A DNA stretch of 64,000 nt from Pseudoalteromonas sp. A25 (GCF_009176705.1 NZ_AP021847.1:362501-426500), one strand, 5' to 3'; shown: positions 54,722-64,000, counted from the stretch's first letter. Numbers and translations are program-made. The notes: generated by a model not told the origin, from the sequence alone.

Positions 54722-56869
54722 ATGATTAAGTGGTTTAAATGGGTTGGCTCACTAATAGTGATATGCATTACTATCATTACAATATTGATATTGTGGCCAC
54801 AACTTGCCGAAGATGAATTTACGCACCGACAAGTGCGCTCTATTGCGCCGAGTGAAAATAACTTACTGCTTGATTTTTATCCGCATATAGCCAAAGTTCA
54901 GCGCCCCGATGAAACCTTTCAGTTCCCAATTGAAATAGGGCAAGTTGGCCCTGCAGAGAGCCTATATTCAGGGCCGAATCAATACCCGTTTTTTTGCATG
55001 ACACTCGACTCAGGACTAGGACAACCACAAGTAGATAACCAATTAGGTCATGGCGTTGCCGTTTACGATAAACACAATCAGGTGATCGGGTACAGTAAAG
55101 ATTGTGGAGTAAAAACTCGGCTTGAATATTACACCATCGACAATAACCTTGACCCCCAGTCATTAACGCTTACCCAAGCACAGACCTTTTCTGGTCCACT
55201 ATTTAGAGTAGAAAGAGGATCAATAAATCGCTTTATCTACACACTTGTGATGCCCATTACTAAAGATGAGGTAGGTGATAGAAGCGCACAGTCTCAATGG
55301 AATCAACGGCTGATTTATCAGTTTAACGGCGGATCTGGCATCGGCTACCGCCAAGGTCGACAGCATGCATGGAAAGTGATGCAAAGACAGGCAAACCAGT
55401 TACTTGACGGATATGCAGTGATCAGCTCAAGTGGCAATAAAACCAGCTACACCTATAACATGCTGCTGGCCGAAGACACCGCAAGACGAGTAAAAAAACA
55501 GTTCACCAGTTTGTATGGTCAACCACTTTACACTGTGGGCATTGGCGGCTCAGGGGGCGGTTTAGCACAGTACCTTATTGCACAAAACAGTACCGGAATA
55601 CTTGATGGTTTGATCCCACTTTACAGTTATCCAGATATGATCACCCAAACCACATACGCACTAGATTGTGACTTACTCAATAATTATTTTACTTTTAGAG
55701 CCGACAATAAAAAAGCATGGCGAGATTGGGAGCGACGCAGGCTGATTGAGGGTATGAACGCAATTAACGACTTTCCGCAAAAAGCAGGTTTTTTGCAACC
55801 CCTTAACCAGCTCATGGCGGGGTTTGTGCCTTCATTTCCTGATGGTAACAGTGAATGTATTAACGGCTATTTTGGACTATCAGCCTTTATCAATAACCCA
55901 AAACAAGGCTTTTTAAGGCAATTTTTTGCAAAGCCTGTTGTAGAGCAAACCAATTGGAGTTATTGGCAAGATATGCAGCATGTGTTTGGCAAAGATAAAC
56001 ATGGCTTTGGCAACAGCACATGGGACAATGTTGGTGTGCAATATGGGCTAAATGCGCTAATTGATGGCAAAATCACCTTTGCTGAATTTGTTGATATCAA
56101 CACCCACATCGGCGCATGGAAAGCACAAAATGAAATGCATCAAGAGCATATTGTTACGCCGCTTGGTACTAAAATCCCCCTTTGGCTTTCTTTGTGGGGC
56201 AGCGATAATATCACTCACGCTGAACAATCAGCTGCGCCTAGGCACCAGGGTAACTTAAAAGCCATGGAAGCTGCTTATCGCTCTGGGCAAGTATTTATCG
56301 GCAAAGTCACTTTACCCATTATTGATGCTCGGCATTACCTCGAAAACGAACTGGATATGCACCATATGTCGGCTTCATTCTATAGCCGTTTACGCATCGA
56401 TAAAGCCAACGGACACAGTAACAATCATGTTATTTGGGTTGCGCACAAAGATCATGACCCAACAACCCAAGCCTTTGCTTTGATGGACCAATGGCTTTTA
56501 AATATTAAAGAGCATTCGGCGGAAGGAGTGCTAAGCGCAAAACCCAAGCAGTTACAAGATGCTTGTTTTAACGAAGATGGCAGCGTACATGCCAAAGGCG
56601 AGCATGTGTTTGATGGCCAGTGGAATAATAAACCAGATGGCGCTTGCCAGTCACGTTTTCCCATGTACAGCACTAGCCGCATCGAAGCCGGCGCACCTTG
56701 GGCGGGCGACTTATTTAAATGTGCCTTAATGGATATAAACACTGCGGTGCAACAAGGCCTGTATGGAGATAGTATATCGCCTGATGATATAAATGCTTTA
56801 AAACGCATATTTCCGCATGGCGTATGTGACTACAGCAAACCAGATGTGGGCCGACCAATTGACATTTAA
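54722..56869 (+). CDS. Large exported or membrane-anchored hydrolase-like protein (DUF6351-like)
   Basis: 715 residues. An N-terminal hydrophobic helix (8-27) acts as anchor or signal. The segment YPFFCMTLDSGLGQPQVDN and the later GYSKDCGVKT resemble the DUF6351 family as I recall it. GIGGSGGGLAQYLIAQ near residue 280 looks like an alpha/beta-hydrolase nucleophile elbow with Ser. The C-terminal region has several Cys (DACFNEDGS, DGACQSRFP, GVCDYSKPD) that may form disulphides, consistent with periplasmic location. Substrate unknown, perhaps an ester or polyester. Confidence 0.65.
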   Translation: MIKWFKWVGSLIVICITIITILILWPQLAEDEFTHRQVRSIAPSENNLLLDFYPHIAKVQRPDETFQFPIEIGQVGPAESLYSGPNQYPFFCMTLDSGLGQPQVDNQLGHGVAVYDKHNQVIGYSKDCGVKTRLEYYTIDNNLDPQSLTLTQAQTFSGPLFRVERGSINRFIYTLVMPITKDEVGDRSAQSQWNQRLIYQFNGGSGIGYRQGRQHAWKVMQRQANQLLDGYAVISSSGNKTSYTYNMLLAEDTARRVKKQFTSLYGQPLYTVGIGGSGGGLAQYLIAQNSTGILDGLIPLYSYPDMITQTTYALDCDLLNNYFTFRADNKKAWRDWERRRLIEGMNAINDFPQKAGFLQPLNQLMAGFVPSFPDGNSECINGYFGLSAFINNPKQGFLRQFFAKPVVEQTNWSYWQDMQHVFGKDKHGFGNSTWDNVGVQYGLNALIDGKITFAEFVDINTHIGAWKAQNEMHQEHIVTPLGTKIPLWLSLWGSDNITHAEQSAAPRHQGNLKAMEAAYRSGQVFIGKVTLPIIDARHYLENELDMHHMSASFYSRLRIDKANGHSNNHVIWVAHKDHDPTTQAFALMDQWLLNIKEHSAEGVLSAKPKQLQDACFNEDGSVHAKGEHVFDGQWNNKPDGACQSRFPMYSTSRIEAGAPWAGDLFKCALMDINTAVQQGLYGDSISPDDINALKRIFPHGVCDYSKPDVGRPIDI

Positions 56870-56931
56870 TTGTTTGAAGTTATTGGTCATTTGCTGTATT
56901 TTTCAGCCATTGCTAACTGCTTGAGGTTTTT

Positions 56932-57270
56932 ATGGAAGCCCTTTTTTCGTACGGAACACTGCAACAAACACAAGTGCAATTGGATACGTTTGGTCGTACA
57001 TTAAGCGGCACCAAAGATACCTTGCTTGGCTATGTACTGGGAGAAGTAACGATTACTGATCCAAAGGTGATAGCCACCAGTGGCAAAGATGTACACCCTA
57101 TTTTAGTGCATACCGGCTTAGCGAGCGATCAAATTGACGGCACCGTGTTTTTACTGACTGACGATGAACTTACCCAAGCCGATAACTATGAAGTAGATGA
57201 ATATGTGCGTGTACAAGCACAGCTTGCCTCGGGTAATCGGTGTTGGATTTATGCGGCCAGTAAAAAATGA
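56932..57270 (+). CDS. AIG2/gamma-glutamylcyclotransferase-like protein
   Basis: 112 residues. The substrate-binding loop is LFSYGTLQQTQVQ (4-16), and the catalytic Glu position corresponds to YEVDEYVRVQA (around 88). Family enzymes split gamma-glutamyl amines or peptides. It overlaps the next gene by 4 bases. Confidence 0.85.
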   Translation: MEALFSYGTLQQTQVQLDTFGRTLSGTKDTLLGYVLGEVTITDPKVIATSGKDVHPILVHTGLASDQIDGTVFLLTDDELTQADNYEVDEYVRVQAQLASGNRCWIYAASKK

Positions 57271-57551
57271 CTAAAACTGAAAAGCGCCTTGAAAAGCAAC
57301 TGATCCAATTGCTCACTCAGGCTTGTGAGGAACTCAAAGACGACCTTGCAAATTTTTTATATTTAAGCCACTCGGCGTCTTTAAAAAACCTGACGAATAC
57401 CCTAGTGGTTGAGCTTTTTTGCAGCCAAAGTCTGTCACACAGCGAGCTTGCAAAAGCCAGCACAACACTCAATTTTTACTTATCAAAACTTAACTGCGCA
57501 GTTAAGCCTGCCAGCTTAAAAGTCACACTGGTAACTCAAGCTAATAATTAA
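57267..57551 (+). CDS. Hypothetical protein coupled to the AIG2-like gene
   Basis: 94 residues, soluble and mainly helical then beta (TLVVELFCSQSLSHSEL, SLKVTLVTQANN). It starts within the ATGA overlap with the AIG2-like gene. No family recognised; probably a Fjo21-like helper only by position, so no function is proposed. Confidence 0.7.
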   Translation: MTKTEKRLEKQLIQLLTQACEELKDDLANFLYLSHSASLKNLTNTLVVELFCSQSLSHSELAKASTTLNFYLSKLNCAVKPASLKVTLVTQANN

Positions 57552-57654
57552 CAGGTGTAATTAATTGTTAAACTTTGTCTTTTGACATTCTAAATACCGT
57601 GTACCTCAAGTATCATCTGCTCAATTTATATACTTACTATAAGGACATAATGAT

Positions 57655-58434
57655 ATGCCCCAGTTTAAATTGAGCGCAGTAGTACTTTGCGCCATGCTCG
57701 CCAGTGCCTGCTCCTCTGAAACAACCAATTCAAATTTGGTTAAAACAGAAGCTATTTGGTCTGATATTTATGTTACATCAAATGGCAATGACAGCCGCGT
57801 TATCGCTGAGTTAAATGTGAGCAGCCGAAATGGCAACAACCTTAACTTAGTAGCGGGTGATAAACTATCAGTGGTTGCGAGCAACGATGCTTTATCGCAA
57901 AACATGACCAAAGACATGACTAAAGATATCGAGTTTTTTGATATCGACTATCGCGCAACATTCCCCTACCACGAAGCAGATACTCAGTATGAAGTAAAAC
58001 TCTACCGCTCATCGGAGAAAAAAACGCTCACTAGCATTGTTACCTTGCCTGAATCTATCTTTGTTATTGCACCGCAGCAAGCACAACGTTTTGAGGTTGA
58101 CCAACCACTAGAACTTAGATGGGCTAAAGCACTAAAGATCAAAGGCAACCAATCTTTAGAAATACAACTCACCAGCCTATGTAAAAAAGATGACAACGAA
58201 ATAAGCAACGCATATACATTTACTGATGTTGCTGATACTGGTATGAAAACCATTAACTTTGACGACATCAACATCTTTAAAAATGATGAATTAAATAGCA
58301 GCTTTGATTGTTCAATTGACTTTGAGTTTGAACGCAAGCGCTATGGCACCGTAGACAGTCGATATGCCTCGGGTAGTCGCGCATACGCAAAAACCCATGC
58401 AACACTAAAAGACATCAAAATCACCTTAAAATAA
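57655..58434 (+). CDS. Lipoprotein of unknown function
   Basis: 259 residues with lipobox LASACSSE (Cys19). The mature part is all-beta with two sandwich-like regions (30-125 and 135-255) and a Cys pair (SLCKKD, FDCSIDF). No recognised family. Monocistronic with a terminator. Confidence 0.8.
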   Translation: MPQFKLSAVVLCAMLASACSSETTNSNLVKTEAIWSDIYVTSNGNDSRVIAELNVSSRNGNNLNLVAGDKLSVVASNDALSQNMTKDMTKDIEFFDIDYRATFPYHEADTQYEVKLYRSSEKKTLTSIVTLPESIFVIAPQQAQRFEVDQPLELRWAKALKIKGNQSLEIQLTSLCKKDDNEISNAYTFTDVADTGMKTINFDDINIFKNDELNSSFDCSIDFEFERKRYGTVDSRYASGSRAYAKTHATLKDIKITLK

Positions 58435-58456
58435 CCTTACATCCTTTAAAGATGCC

Positions 58457-58484
58457 ACTCGTTTAAGATCATAAAACGAGTTTT
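58457..58484 (+). terminator. Terminator after lipoprotein gene
   Basis: ACTCGTTT (58457-58464) pairs with AAACGAGT (58474-58481), then TTTG. Confidence 0.7.
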
Positions 58485-58501
58485 GAATAACTAAGCTAAT
58501 T

Positions 58502-58541
58502 AGGAAGACGAAAGTATGCAAGCCGCTCTTGCCGTCTTCCT
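58502..58541. repeat. Strong double-stem hairpin
   Basis: AGGAAGACG (58502-58510) pairs with CGTCTTCCT (58533-58541), and inside the loop GCAAG pairs with CTTGC. No T-run follows. A 35-codon frame (58516-58623, ATG after GGAAGACGAAAGT) overlaps it; I regard that frame as doubtful. Confidence 0.5.
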
Positions 58542-58653
58542 GATCAAGACCTGGGTTTCTTTAGCCAATAGCATTCACCCTTTCCACTTGGCCGTTCCCA
58601 AATTTAATAAAAAAATAATTTAAGTTCCCTAAACTGTGACCGATAAGGTAGGC

Positions 58654-58659
58654 TATAAT
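58654..58659 (+). promoter_or_regulatory. Candidate -10 box of the kinase/cyclase gene
   Basis: A perfect TATAAT lies 132 bases before the ATG at 58791. The -35 region is poor, so an activator may be needed. Confidence 0.4.
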
Positions 58660-58790
58660 CTCATGTTAATGGCAAGTACACGGAAGAGCGAAATTACTTG
58701 TCTGTAAAAACAATAAGTAAAACCAAAGTGTAACTAGGACGTTAACTCAAAGGAACTGGTTACAACAATAATGATTGGAACAATCTAGCT

Positions 58791-61700
58791 ATGTCGCTCA
58801 CTCAGTTTTCAGACGCATTTATTACCAGCAGCTTTAACTCTGAACACTACGAACTGCTTCACAAGATAGGCGAAGGTGGTTTTGGTAAAGTTTTTAAAGC
58901 AAAACATAAAAACACCAACCAATTGGTGGCGATTAAGTTTCTGGCCATCGAACCGCACTGCGAAGAACAAAAAAAACAACGTTATATAGAGCGTTTTAAA
59001 CGCGAAACAGAACTTAGCAGCCAGCTACAACACCCACACATTGTGCGCTTGCTTGATAGAGGTCAGGTTAACGACAATATTCTATACGGCGTATTTGAGT
59101 ATGTTGAAGGTGTAACCCTTCGTGAATACCTAACCACCGAACATGCTCTAGATTCTGTTACAGCGACCGATGTGATGCTGCAAGTGCTTGATGCACTTAT
59201 TCATGCACACAGTAAAGGCATAATACACCGCGATATAAAACCCGCTAACATTATGCTCAGCAAAATGGGCGCTAAAACCTACGCAAAAATTTTGGACTTT
59301 GGTATTGGTACGCTGGCTCAAGATACCCGTGCCGTTGACTATCACACACTTACATTAACCCAAGAGACTTTAGGTACACCATCATACAGTGCTCCCGAGC
59401 AACTGCGCGGTGAGCCTGCATCAGCTAAATCTGATCTTTATGTGTGGGGCTTAGTATATTTAGAATGTTTAACTGGCTTACCAGCGGTTACGGGTAACAG
59501 CATTGCCTCTATTTATCATAAACAATTGAGCGATGTACACATTCCTATCCCAAGTGCTTTATTGGGCCATCCAATTGCAGAGCTGTTACGCCGAGTATTA
59601 CATAAAAATGCCACCGAGCGCGTGGTAACCGGCGCTGAAGTATACTCAGAGCTTGCCAACATTAATGTATCAAACCTTGTAGGTGTGCTGGCTGATGCCA
59701 GTGCCAGACATGGTTTTGACGATACCACCGTGATGATCCGCGATGACGACCCAAACCACCGTGCCATTGCTGATTACACCGCACTCACTGAGCGTAAACA
59801 GCTAACCGTGTTAGCAGTTAGGCTAAGCGTTAAAGCGTTGAATAATAATGATAAAGACTATGACGTAATTGATGCGGTTTATAAGTCTCAACGTAATCAC
59901 CTCATTGATATTGCTACCCGCTATGGCGCTTATCATGTGGGTAACTTAGCCGATACCTGTTTATTTTATTTTGGTTACCCCATTGCCAGTGATAACGACA
60001 CGCGCTTATGCGCACGTACTGCCCTTGAAATGGTTGGCGAATTAACCAAACGTAATGCGCTGATGCAAGAGGCGCACAACGTAGCAATTAACGCCCATGT
60101 GGGTATTCATACCGGCGTATTCATCACGTACGCCAACTCAGTACCTGAAGGCCATAATGCCAACATTGCCATCGCGCTTTCGCGCGAAGCGGGCGAAAAA
60201 CAGATTTTATGTACCTTTGAGTCTCGCTCAATTTTAGATGCCTATTCAGAATTTAATACCTACGGGCAAGTGCAGCTAGGTCCAATTTTCGAACCTGTCA
60301 CCATTTTCAACTTAATGGGTGAACGTCGTGTTGAAGCATTTGGCTTTATGCGTGGTACGCGTAACCACCATGAGCTAATTGGCCGCCACGCTGAGCTTGA
60401 ACAAACACTGTCGATTATTAACGCCCAGAATCAACAAACTCGCATTGCGCACATTCATGGTGAAGCCGGTATTGGTAAATCGCGCTTATTGCAGGAAATA
60501 AGAGCCAATGCCCCGCAATATCAGCACCTAGTTGCACAATGTTTGCCTGAGCACCAAAACAACGCGCTCTACCCTATTTTAACTTTGATCAGGTATTTGT
60601 ATAACACGCCAAGTTTAGATGTTGACTCAGCTTCAACGCTTTTCAGTAACTTGCTAGAAAAGCAAAATAGTGCGCTTAACATCGACCAAGCACTGCCTAT
60701 TTTGCTTGTTTGGTTAAACATAGACTTGGGTGACAAGCTACAACCGTCAGCGCTAGCTCCCGAGGCACAAAAAGAACTCTTATTCGAAAGCTTAAGTGCC
60801 TTGCTATTAACGAACCAGCATAGCCTCAGCGATCACAAACTCTATATTGTGGAAGATATTCACTGGGCAGACAGCTCAACGTTAGAATTTTTGCATCACT
60901 TTGCACAACAGCTCACACAAGGCCATGTTTTACTCAGCACCTCGCGCCAAAACATACCCACTGTGCTGCAAGATTTAACCCTGCTTGAAGTGAACCTCAA
61001 AAAACTCACAGAGCAAGCCACCGAAGACTTTATCGTTAAACTGTTCGATGGCCACAGCGTATCACGCAACGTGCTCGATATTTTAGTTAGCCGCACCGAC
61101 GGCATCCCGCTATTTATAGAAGAGCTAGTTGGCATGCTAAAACAAAAAGGGCTCGTTGCTGACAGCGCTAACAATATCGACTTTGTAAACCCTGATAAAC
61201 TCGACCAAGTGCCCACCAGTTTGCGCGAGTCACTACAACAAAAACTCGATAGCCTTCAGTTTGCCAAAGAAACCGCTCAGCTCGCCGCCACCATCGGCCG
61301 TGAATTTGAATACGACCTACTGGTCGCCGCTTCACCATTAAGCGAAAACCAAATTCAAAACGACTTAAAAGAGCTGATGGAAAACGATCTCATCATTCAC
61401 CAACGCCGAGTAGATAACGACAGTTATATCTTTAAACACGCACTGGTGAGAGATGCAGCGTATGAGAGTATGGATACTGAAAAGATACTTGACTATGCAT
61501 CAAAGATATATGTTCACCTAATCACTTTAAACGATTCAAGTGAAGACTTAACTCGAATAATTCGACTTGCTCAGTTTGCTGAATTAGCCGGCAAACTGAA
61601 AAACGCGGTTGAGTTATTTTCTCATGCAGGAAATTTAAGCTTTAAGTTACCCCATGGAAAACTACAAGCACATAGCTTGTATAATAAAGCTCTGTCTATC

Positions 61701-62654
61701 GTGAAGCTTGACAATAATAAAGATGACATGGTGTGGGATAAATTCAATCTTTATAGCCAGATTGGATTATGTGAAATATTATTAAAGGGGTGGAATGATC
61801 CTGCAACTGCTCAATATTTCAATGAGTGCCTTCACTTAGTCAATACAATAGATGACCTTGAGTTGGCAATGAAGATGTCTAAAAATGCTTTCATGTACCA
61901 TTACGCCAGAGCTGAATTAAAACTAGCAGAACAATATTCTAGCCAAATTAATGCGTTAAATGTCAACGATAATCCAATCTATCAGCTCATTTACTTAGAA
62001 TGCCAAGCACAAGTTAAATTCATCTCAGGAGAATATGAAGCGGTAATCAATATTGCAGCAATGGCTGATGAAATAGAGCACAAAAATGGAGTTTTAGACA
62101 CGCAAAAGTTTGGCCATGATTCTGTTTTAGTTTGTCGTTCATTTGCTAGTTTCGCGCTCTGCCTTAGTGGAAATATTCCACAAGCTTATGACTTAATGAG
62201 TGATGTGCTAGAAGAATCTGAAACACGATCCACGCCGGATGTGATATCGAGTTTTCACGGCCAGTTAGGACTTTTAAGCTTATTTAGCTTTTTATCTTCG
62301 GGTGATGAAAAAAATCTCGAACAGTGTCTTACGCACAGCAAACTAGGTGCTAGTTTGTCGGCTCGTTATGGCTTCAAATTTTACGAATTATTCAACTTGC
62401 TGAATTTAGCTTGCGCAGAGGCATTTAAATTTCCTTCTGTACAAGGGGTGGAAGTTATAGAAAGCCGGCTTGAAGCAATGTTAGGCCTACCAATACATGC
62501 GCCATTCTACCTGTACACCAGCCTTCGAATTTGTAACCTAATCGGTTGTGAAAATAAATTAAATTATATAAATCAAAAATTTACACAATCACTACACGCA
62601 AGTGATGTACAATATATCAACACCTTCTTACAGGAAAATCAGCCATCATGCTAA
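58791..62654 (+). CDS. Ser/Thr kinase - cyclase-like - ATPase fusion (TOMM-system type)
   Basis: 1287 residues. The protein kinase domain (20-290) has GEGGFGKVF, Lys49 (VAIKF), HRDIKPAN (146-153), DFG (169-171) and GTPSYSAPEQL. A class III nucleotide-cyclase-like domain (about 337-510) follows; its second metal Asp survives in NLADTCLFYFGYP, but the first is replaced (LAVRLSVKA), so activity is doubtful. An AAA/STAND ATPase has Walker A GEAGIGKSRL near 560-568 and IVEDIHWADSS. A TPR-like C-terminus starts near 885. Proteins of this plan are named TOMM system kinase/cyclase fusions. The stop overlaps the next gene by 7 bases. Confidence 0.85.
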   Translation: MSLTQFSDAFITSSFNSEHYELLHKIGEGGFGKVFKAKHKNTNQLVAIKFLAIEPHCEEQKKQRYIERFKRETELSSQLQHPHIVRLLDRGQVNDNILYGVFEYVEGVTLREYLTTEHALDSVTATDVMLQVLDALIHAHSKGIIHRDIKPANIMLSKMGAKTYAKILDFGIGTLAQDTRAVDYHTLTLTQETLGTPSYSAPEQLRGEPASAKSDLYVWGLVYLECLTGLPAVTGNSIASIYHKQLSDVHIPIPSALLGHPIAELLRRVLHKNATERVVTGAEVYSELANINVSNLVGVLADASARHGFDDTTVMIRDDDPNHRAIADYTALTERKQLTVLAVRLSVKALNNNDKDYDVIDAVYKSQRNHLIDIATRYGAYHVGNLADTCLFYFGYPIASDNDTRLCARTALEMVGELTKRNALMQEAHNVAINAHVGIHTGVFITYANSVPEGHNANIAIALSREAGEKQILCTFESRSILDAYSEFNTYGQVQLGPIFEPVTIFNLMGERRVEAFGFMRGTRNHHELIGRHAELEQTLSIINAQNQQTRIAHIHGEAGIGKSRLLQEIRANAPQYQHLVAQCLPEHQNNALYPILTLIRYLYNTPSLDVDSASTLFSNLLEKQNSALNIDQALPILLVWLNIDLGDKLQPSALAPEAQKELLFESLSALLLTNQHSLSDHKLYIVEDIHWADSSTLEFLHHFAQQLTQGHVLLSTSRQNIPTVLQDLTLLEVNLKKLTEQATEDFIVKLFDGHSVSRNVLDILVSRTDGIPLFIEELVGMLKQKGLVADSANNIDFVNPDKLDQVPTSLRESLQQKLDSLQFAKETAQLAATIGREFEYDLLVAASPLSENQIQNDLKELMENDLIIHQRRVDNDSYIFKHALVRDAAYESMDTEKILDYASKIYVHLITLNDSSEDLTRIIRLAQFAELAGKLKNAVELFSHAGNLSFKLPHGKLQAHSLYNKALSIVKLDNNKDDMVWDKFNLYSQIGLCEILLKGWNDPATAQYFNECLHLVNTIDDLELAMKMSKNAFMYHYARAELKLAEQYSSQINALNVNDNPIYQLIYLECQAQVKFISGEYEAVINIAAMADEIEHKNGVLDTQKFGHDSVLVCRSFASFALCLSGNIPQAYDLMSDVLEESETRSTPDVISSFHGQLGLLSLFSFLSSGDEKNLEQCLTHSKLGASLSARYGFKFYELFNLLNLACAEAFKFPSVQGVEVIESRLEAMLGLPIHAPFYLYTSLRICNLIGCENKLNYINQKFTQSLHASDVQYINTFLQENQPSC

Positions 62655-64000
62655 GGACTTCGCTTTTTCTAACTGCATCGCTCATATCAAATTTGACGCT
62701 CGCTCAAGACACAGCTCAAATTTACGACGTAATTTGTCCAACGGATGATGTTATTACGCAAGTATTGCCGAATCAAAGGAACTTTAAATTTTGTAGTTTT
62801 ATTGATGCTAATTACCCTGAGCGTCGACCTGATATTGACAAACTTTATCACTCTTTCGCATGGGATGCTTTTGAAGCACTACTCAAAGAAAGTAATTTTC
62901 CAGACAATGCAAATTGGGATGAACAAGAAACATATATCCCTCAAAAGTGTACAAACTATTCTGCTGATAGCTTTTCGGACTTTTTGAAACCTACTTGGCA
63001 TCAACAAGCTAGCGTTGATGCAAATATTGCGCTTCCCAAACCACATAACCCTTTATGGGATCAAGCTGGAAATCAGGTTGTACTAACTGCTTACCTAAAC
63101 GACATAGCCACAAGTAATTATTCTTTCGGCAATAACAAGAATGCACTTAAATCTGCCTCAGATCAGTTTGAGCTCTATACGAAGAGTAATAAAACTCTTT
63201 ACATAAAAAATTGGCAAACTGATAAGTCAAATGGCCCTTTATCCATTAAGCTGGCTTGGAAACAGCTAACAGCCTCAGATAAGGAGCAACAGTACTTTGT
63301 TTGGTATAACCCTAAAAATAGTAAAAAATATGGACTGGTTGCGTTTCATTTGGCAGCTAAGTTAGCATCTACCAACAATTATTGGGTTTGGACCACATTT
63401 AGTCATATTAATAATCTTGACGGCGAACACCCATCTTTTACGAACCCTGACTGCCCAGCAGAACAATGCCCAGTCAATATGTGCCCTCAAATAGTAAATG
63501 GAAAAAGAAAAACTCAGCTTGCTCGCGTCACGCCCATTGCAAAGCCTATTATCGAATATAATCAAATACGCCAAGATAATGCGGCTAAGGCAAAAAGTGT
63601 TAGTCAATATTATCAACTGGTTGGTGTTCAACGTCCACTTAATGCATTTGGTTTTACAGCAAACAAATCTAGTGAGGTAACACCTTTTTCAGATAAAGAA
63701 TTCAATGAGTCTGTTGCCATACCTAGTGGAAACATTCTCGCAAATGAAATAATCGAATGGGATCGCCAAGCCAATAGTAGCTGTATGAGTTGTCATTCGA
63801 AAGCTGTAATTTGGGCGAATATTAGTACATCCAATGACAAAAATTGTGACAGTATTTCAGATGCAAGCATTGAGCGTATTGGAGACAGTCAGCAAGCGGA
63901 AATTTTTAATTTAATTAAAGGAAAAAAGTGCGCTTACGCTAATAGTTACCAACTAGGCCCAGATAAAAAATCACAATGTTTACAAAAATCTTCTGGTAAT
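62648..64000 (+). CDS. Exported protein with CXXCH haem-binding motif, 3' end outside window
   Basis: The frame from ATG 62648 stays open for 451 codons to the right edge. It starts with a signal peptide (MLRTSLFLTASLISNLTLA, cut before QDTAQ). CMSCHSK near residue 380 is a c-type haem motif with His as ligand. Several other Cys (CPAEQCPVNMC near 275) could bind metal or form disulphides. It overlaps the kinase fusion by ATGCTAA, so the two are translationally coupled and probably work together, for example as sensor and periplasmic partner. No family recognised beyond the haem motif. Confidence 0.85.
   Translation, partial: MLRTSLFLTASLISNLTLAQDTAQIYDVICPTDDVITQVLPNQRNFKFCSFIDANYPERRPDIDKLYHSFAWDAFEALLKESNFPDNANWDEQETYIPQKCTNYSADSFSDFLKPTWHQQASVDANIALPKPHNPLWDQAGNQVVLTAYLNDIATSNYSFGNNKNALKSASDQFELYTKSNKTLYIKNWQTDKSNGPLSIKLAWKQLTASDKEQQYFVWYNPKNSKKYGLVAFHLAAKLASTNNYWVWTTFSHINNLDGEHPSFTNPDCPAEQCPVNMCPQIVNGKRKTQLARVTPIAKPIIEYNQIRQDNAAKAKSVSQYYQLVGVQRPLNAFGFTANKSSEVTPFSDKEFNESVAIPSGNILANEIIEWDRQANSSCMSCHSKAVIWANISTSNDKNCDSISDASIERIGDSQQAEIFNLIKGKKCAYANSYQLGPDKKSQCLQKSSGN

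Noticed and set aside
58516..58623. 35-codon frame as a TOMM precursor peptide
   Set aside because: It lacks a Gly-rich leader end and a Cys/Ser/Thr-rich core, and overlaps a hairpin.
62745..62987. 80-codon plus-strand frame within the CXXCH gene
   Set aside because: It is in another frame of a longer gene with signal peptide and coupled start.
1..64000. tRNA, rRNA or CRISPR arrays
   Set aside because: No tRNA cloverleaf, rRNA segment or regularly spaced repeats were seen on either strand.

Overview
The window looks like chromosomal DNA of a marine gammaproteobacterium, most likely Pseudoalteromonas. The composition is moderately AT-rich, LexA sits behind two SOS boxes, diguanylate cyclases and TonB-era lipoproteins are common, and the centre carries a pyrrole-pigment cluster of the tambjamine/prodiginine family known from that genus. 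The genus call is inference; no 16S gene or search was available.

Layout. 1-2.9 kb: a truncated PAS histidine kinase, a single-domain response regulator and a response-regulator/GGDEF protein in one operon. 3-6.1 kb: lexA, a DJ-1/PfpI amidotransferase-like protein, a glutathione S-transferase and a GNAT acetyltransferase. 6.1-8.5 kb: non-coding DNA with a MITE-like repeat, then a lipoprotein with an alginate-lyase-like domain. 8.8-16.4 kb: a two-component system with an NtrC-type regulator, a MacAB-like exporter read leftwards, an unlisted 26-codon membrane peptide gene, and two strong palindromes upstream that look like enhancer sites.

16.7-42.5 kb: one long rightward operon of 17 genes, tightly packed and often overlapping. 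It holds a complete set for 4-methoxy-2,2'-bipyrrole-5-carbaldehyde (MBC): proline ligase, carrier protein, prolyl dehydrogenase, ketosynthase, ACP-oxoamine synthase, alcohol oxidase-like protein, O-methyltransferase, HapK/RedY-like protein and phosphopantetheinyl transferase. It also holds a fatty-amine branch (fatty acyl-AMP ligase-ACP, long acyl-CoA dehydrogenase, aminotransferase-reductase fusion) and a PigC/TamQ-type condensing enzyme. The prodigiosin-specific genes for the monopyrrole partner (pigB, pigD, pigE) are absent, so the product should be a tambjamine (enamine of MBC with a fatty amine). A RedG-type Rieske oxygenase suggests oxidative cyclisation of the alkyl chain. A LolA-like protein, two FtsX permeases, an ATPase and a beta-barrel protein lie inside the operon as a likely export route.

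42.5-58.4 kb: ordinary accessory chromosome (histidine phosphatase, MocR regulator, GNAT plus PaiB-like pair, SYLF lipoprotein, methyltransferases, WYL and AraC regulators, a GGDEF protein, a DUF6351-like hydrolase, a GGCT-like protein, a lipoprotein), with a second copy of the repeat forming the end of a methyltransferase gene. 58.8-64 kb: a kinase/cyclase/ATPase fusion of the type found beside TOMM peptide clusters, translationally coupled to an exported CXXCH protein that runs off the right edge.
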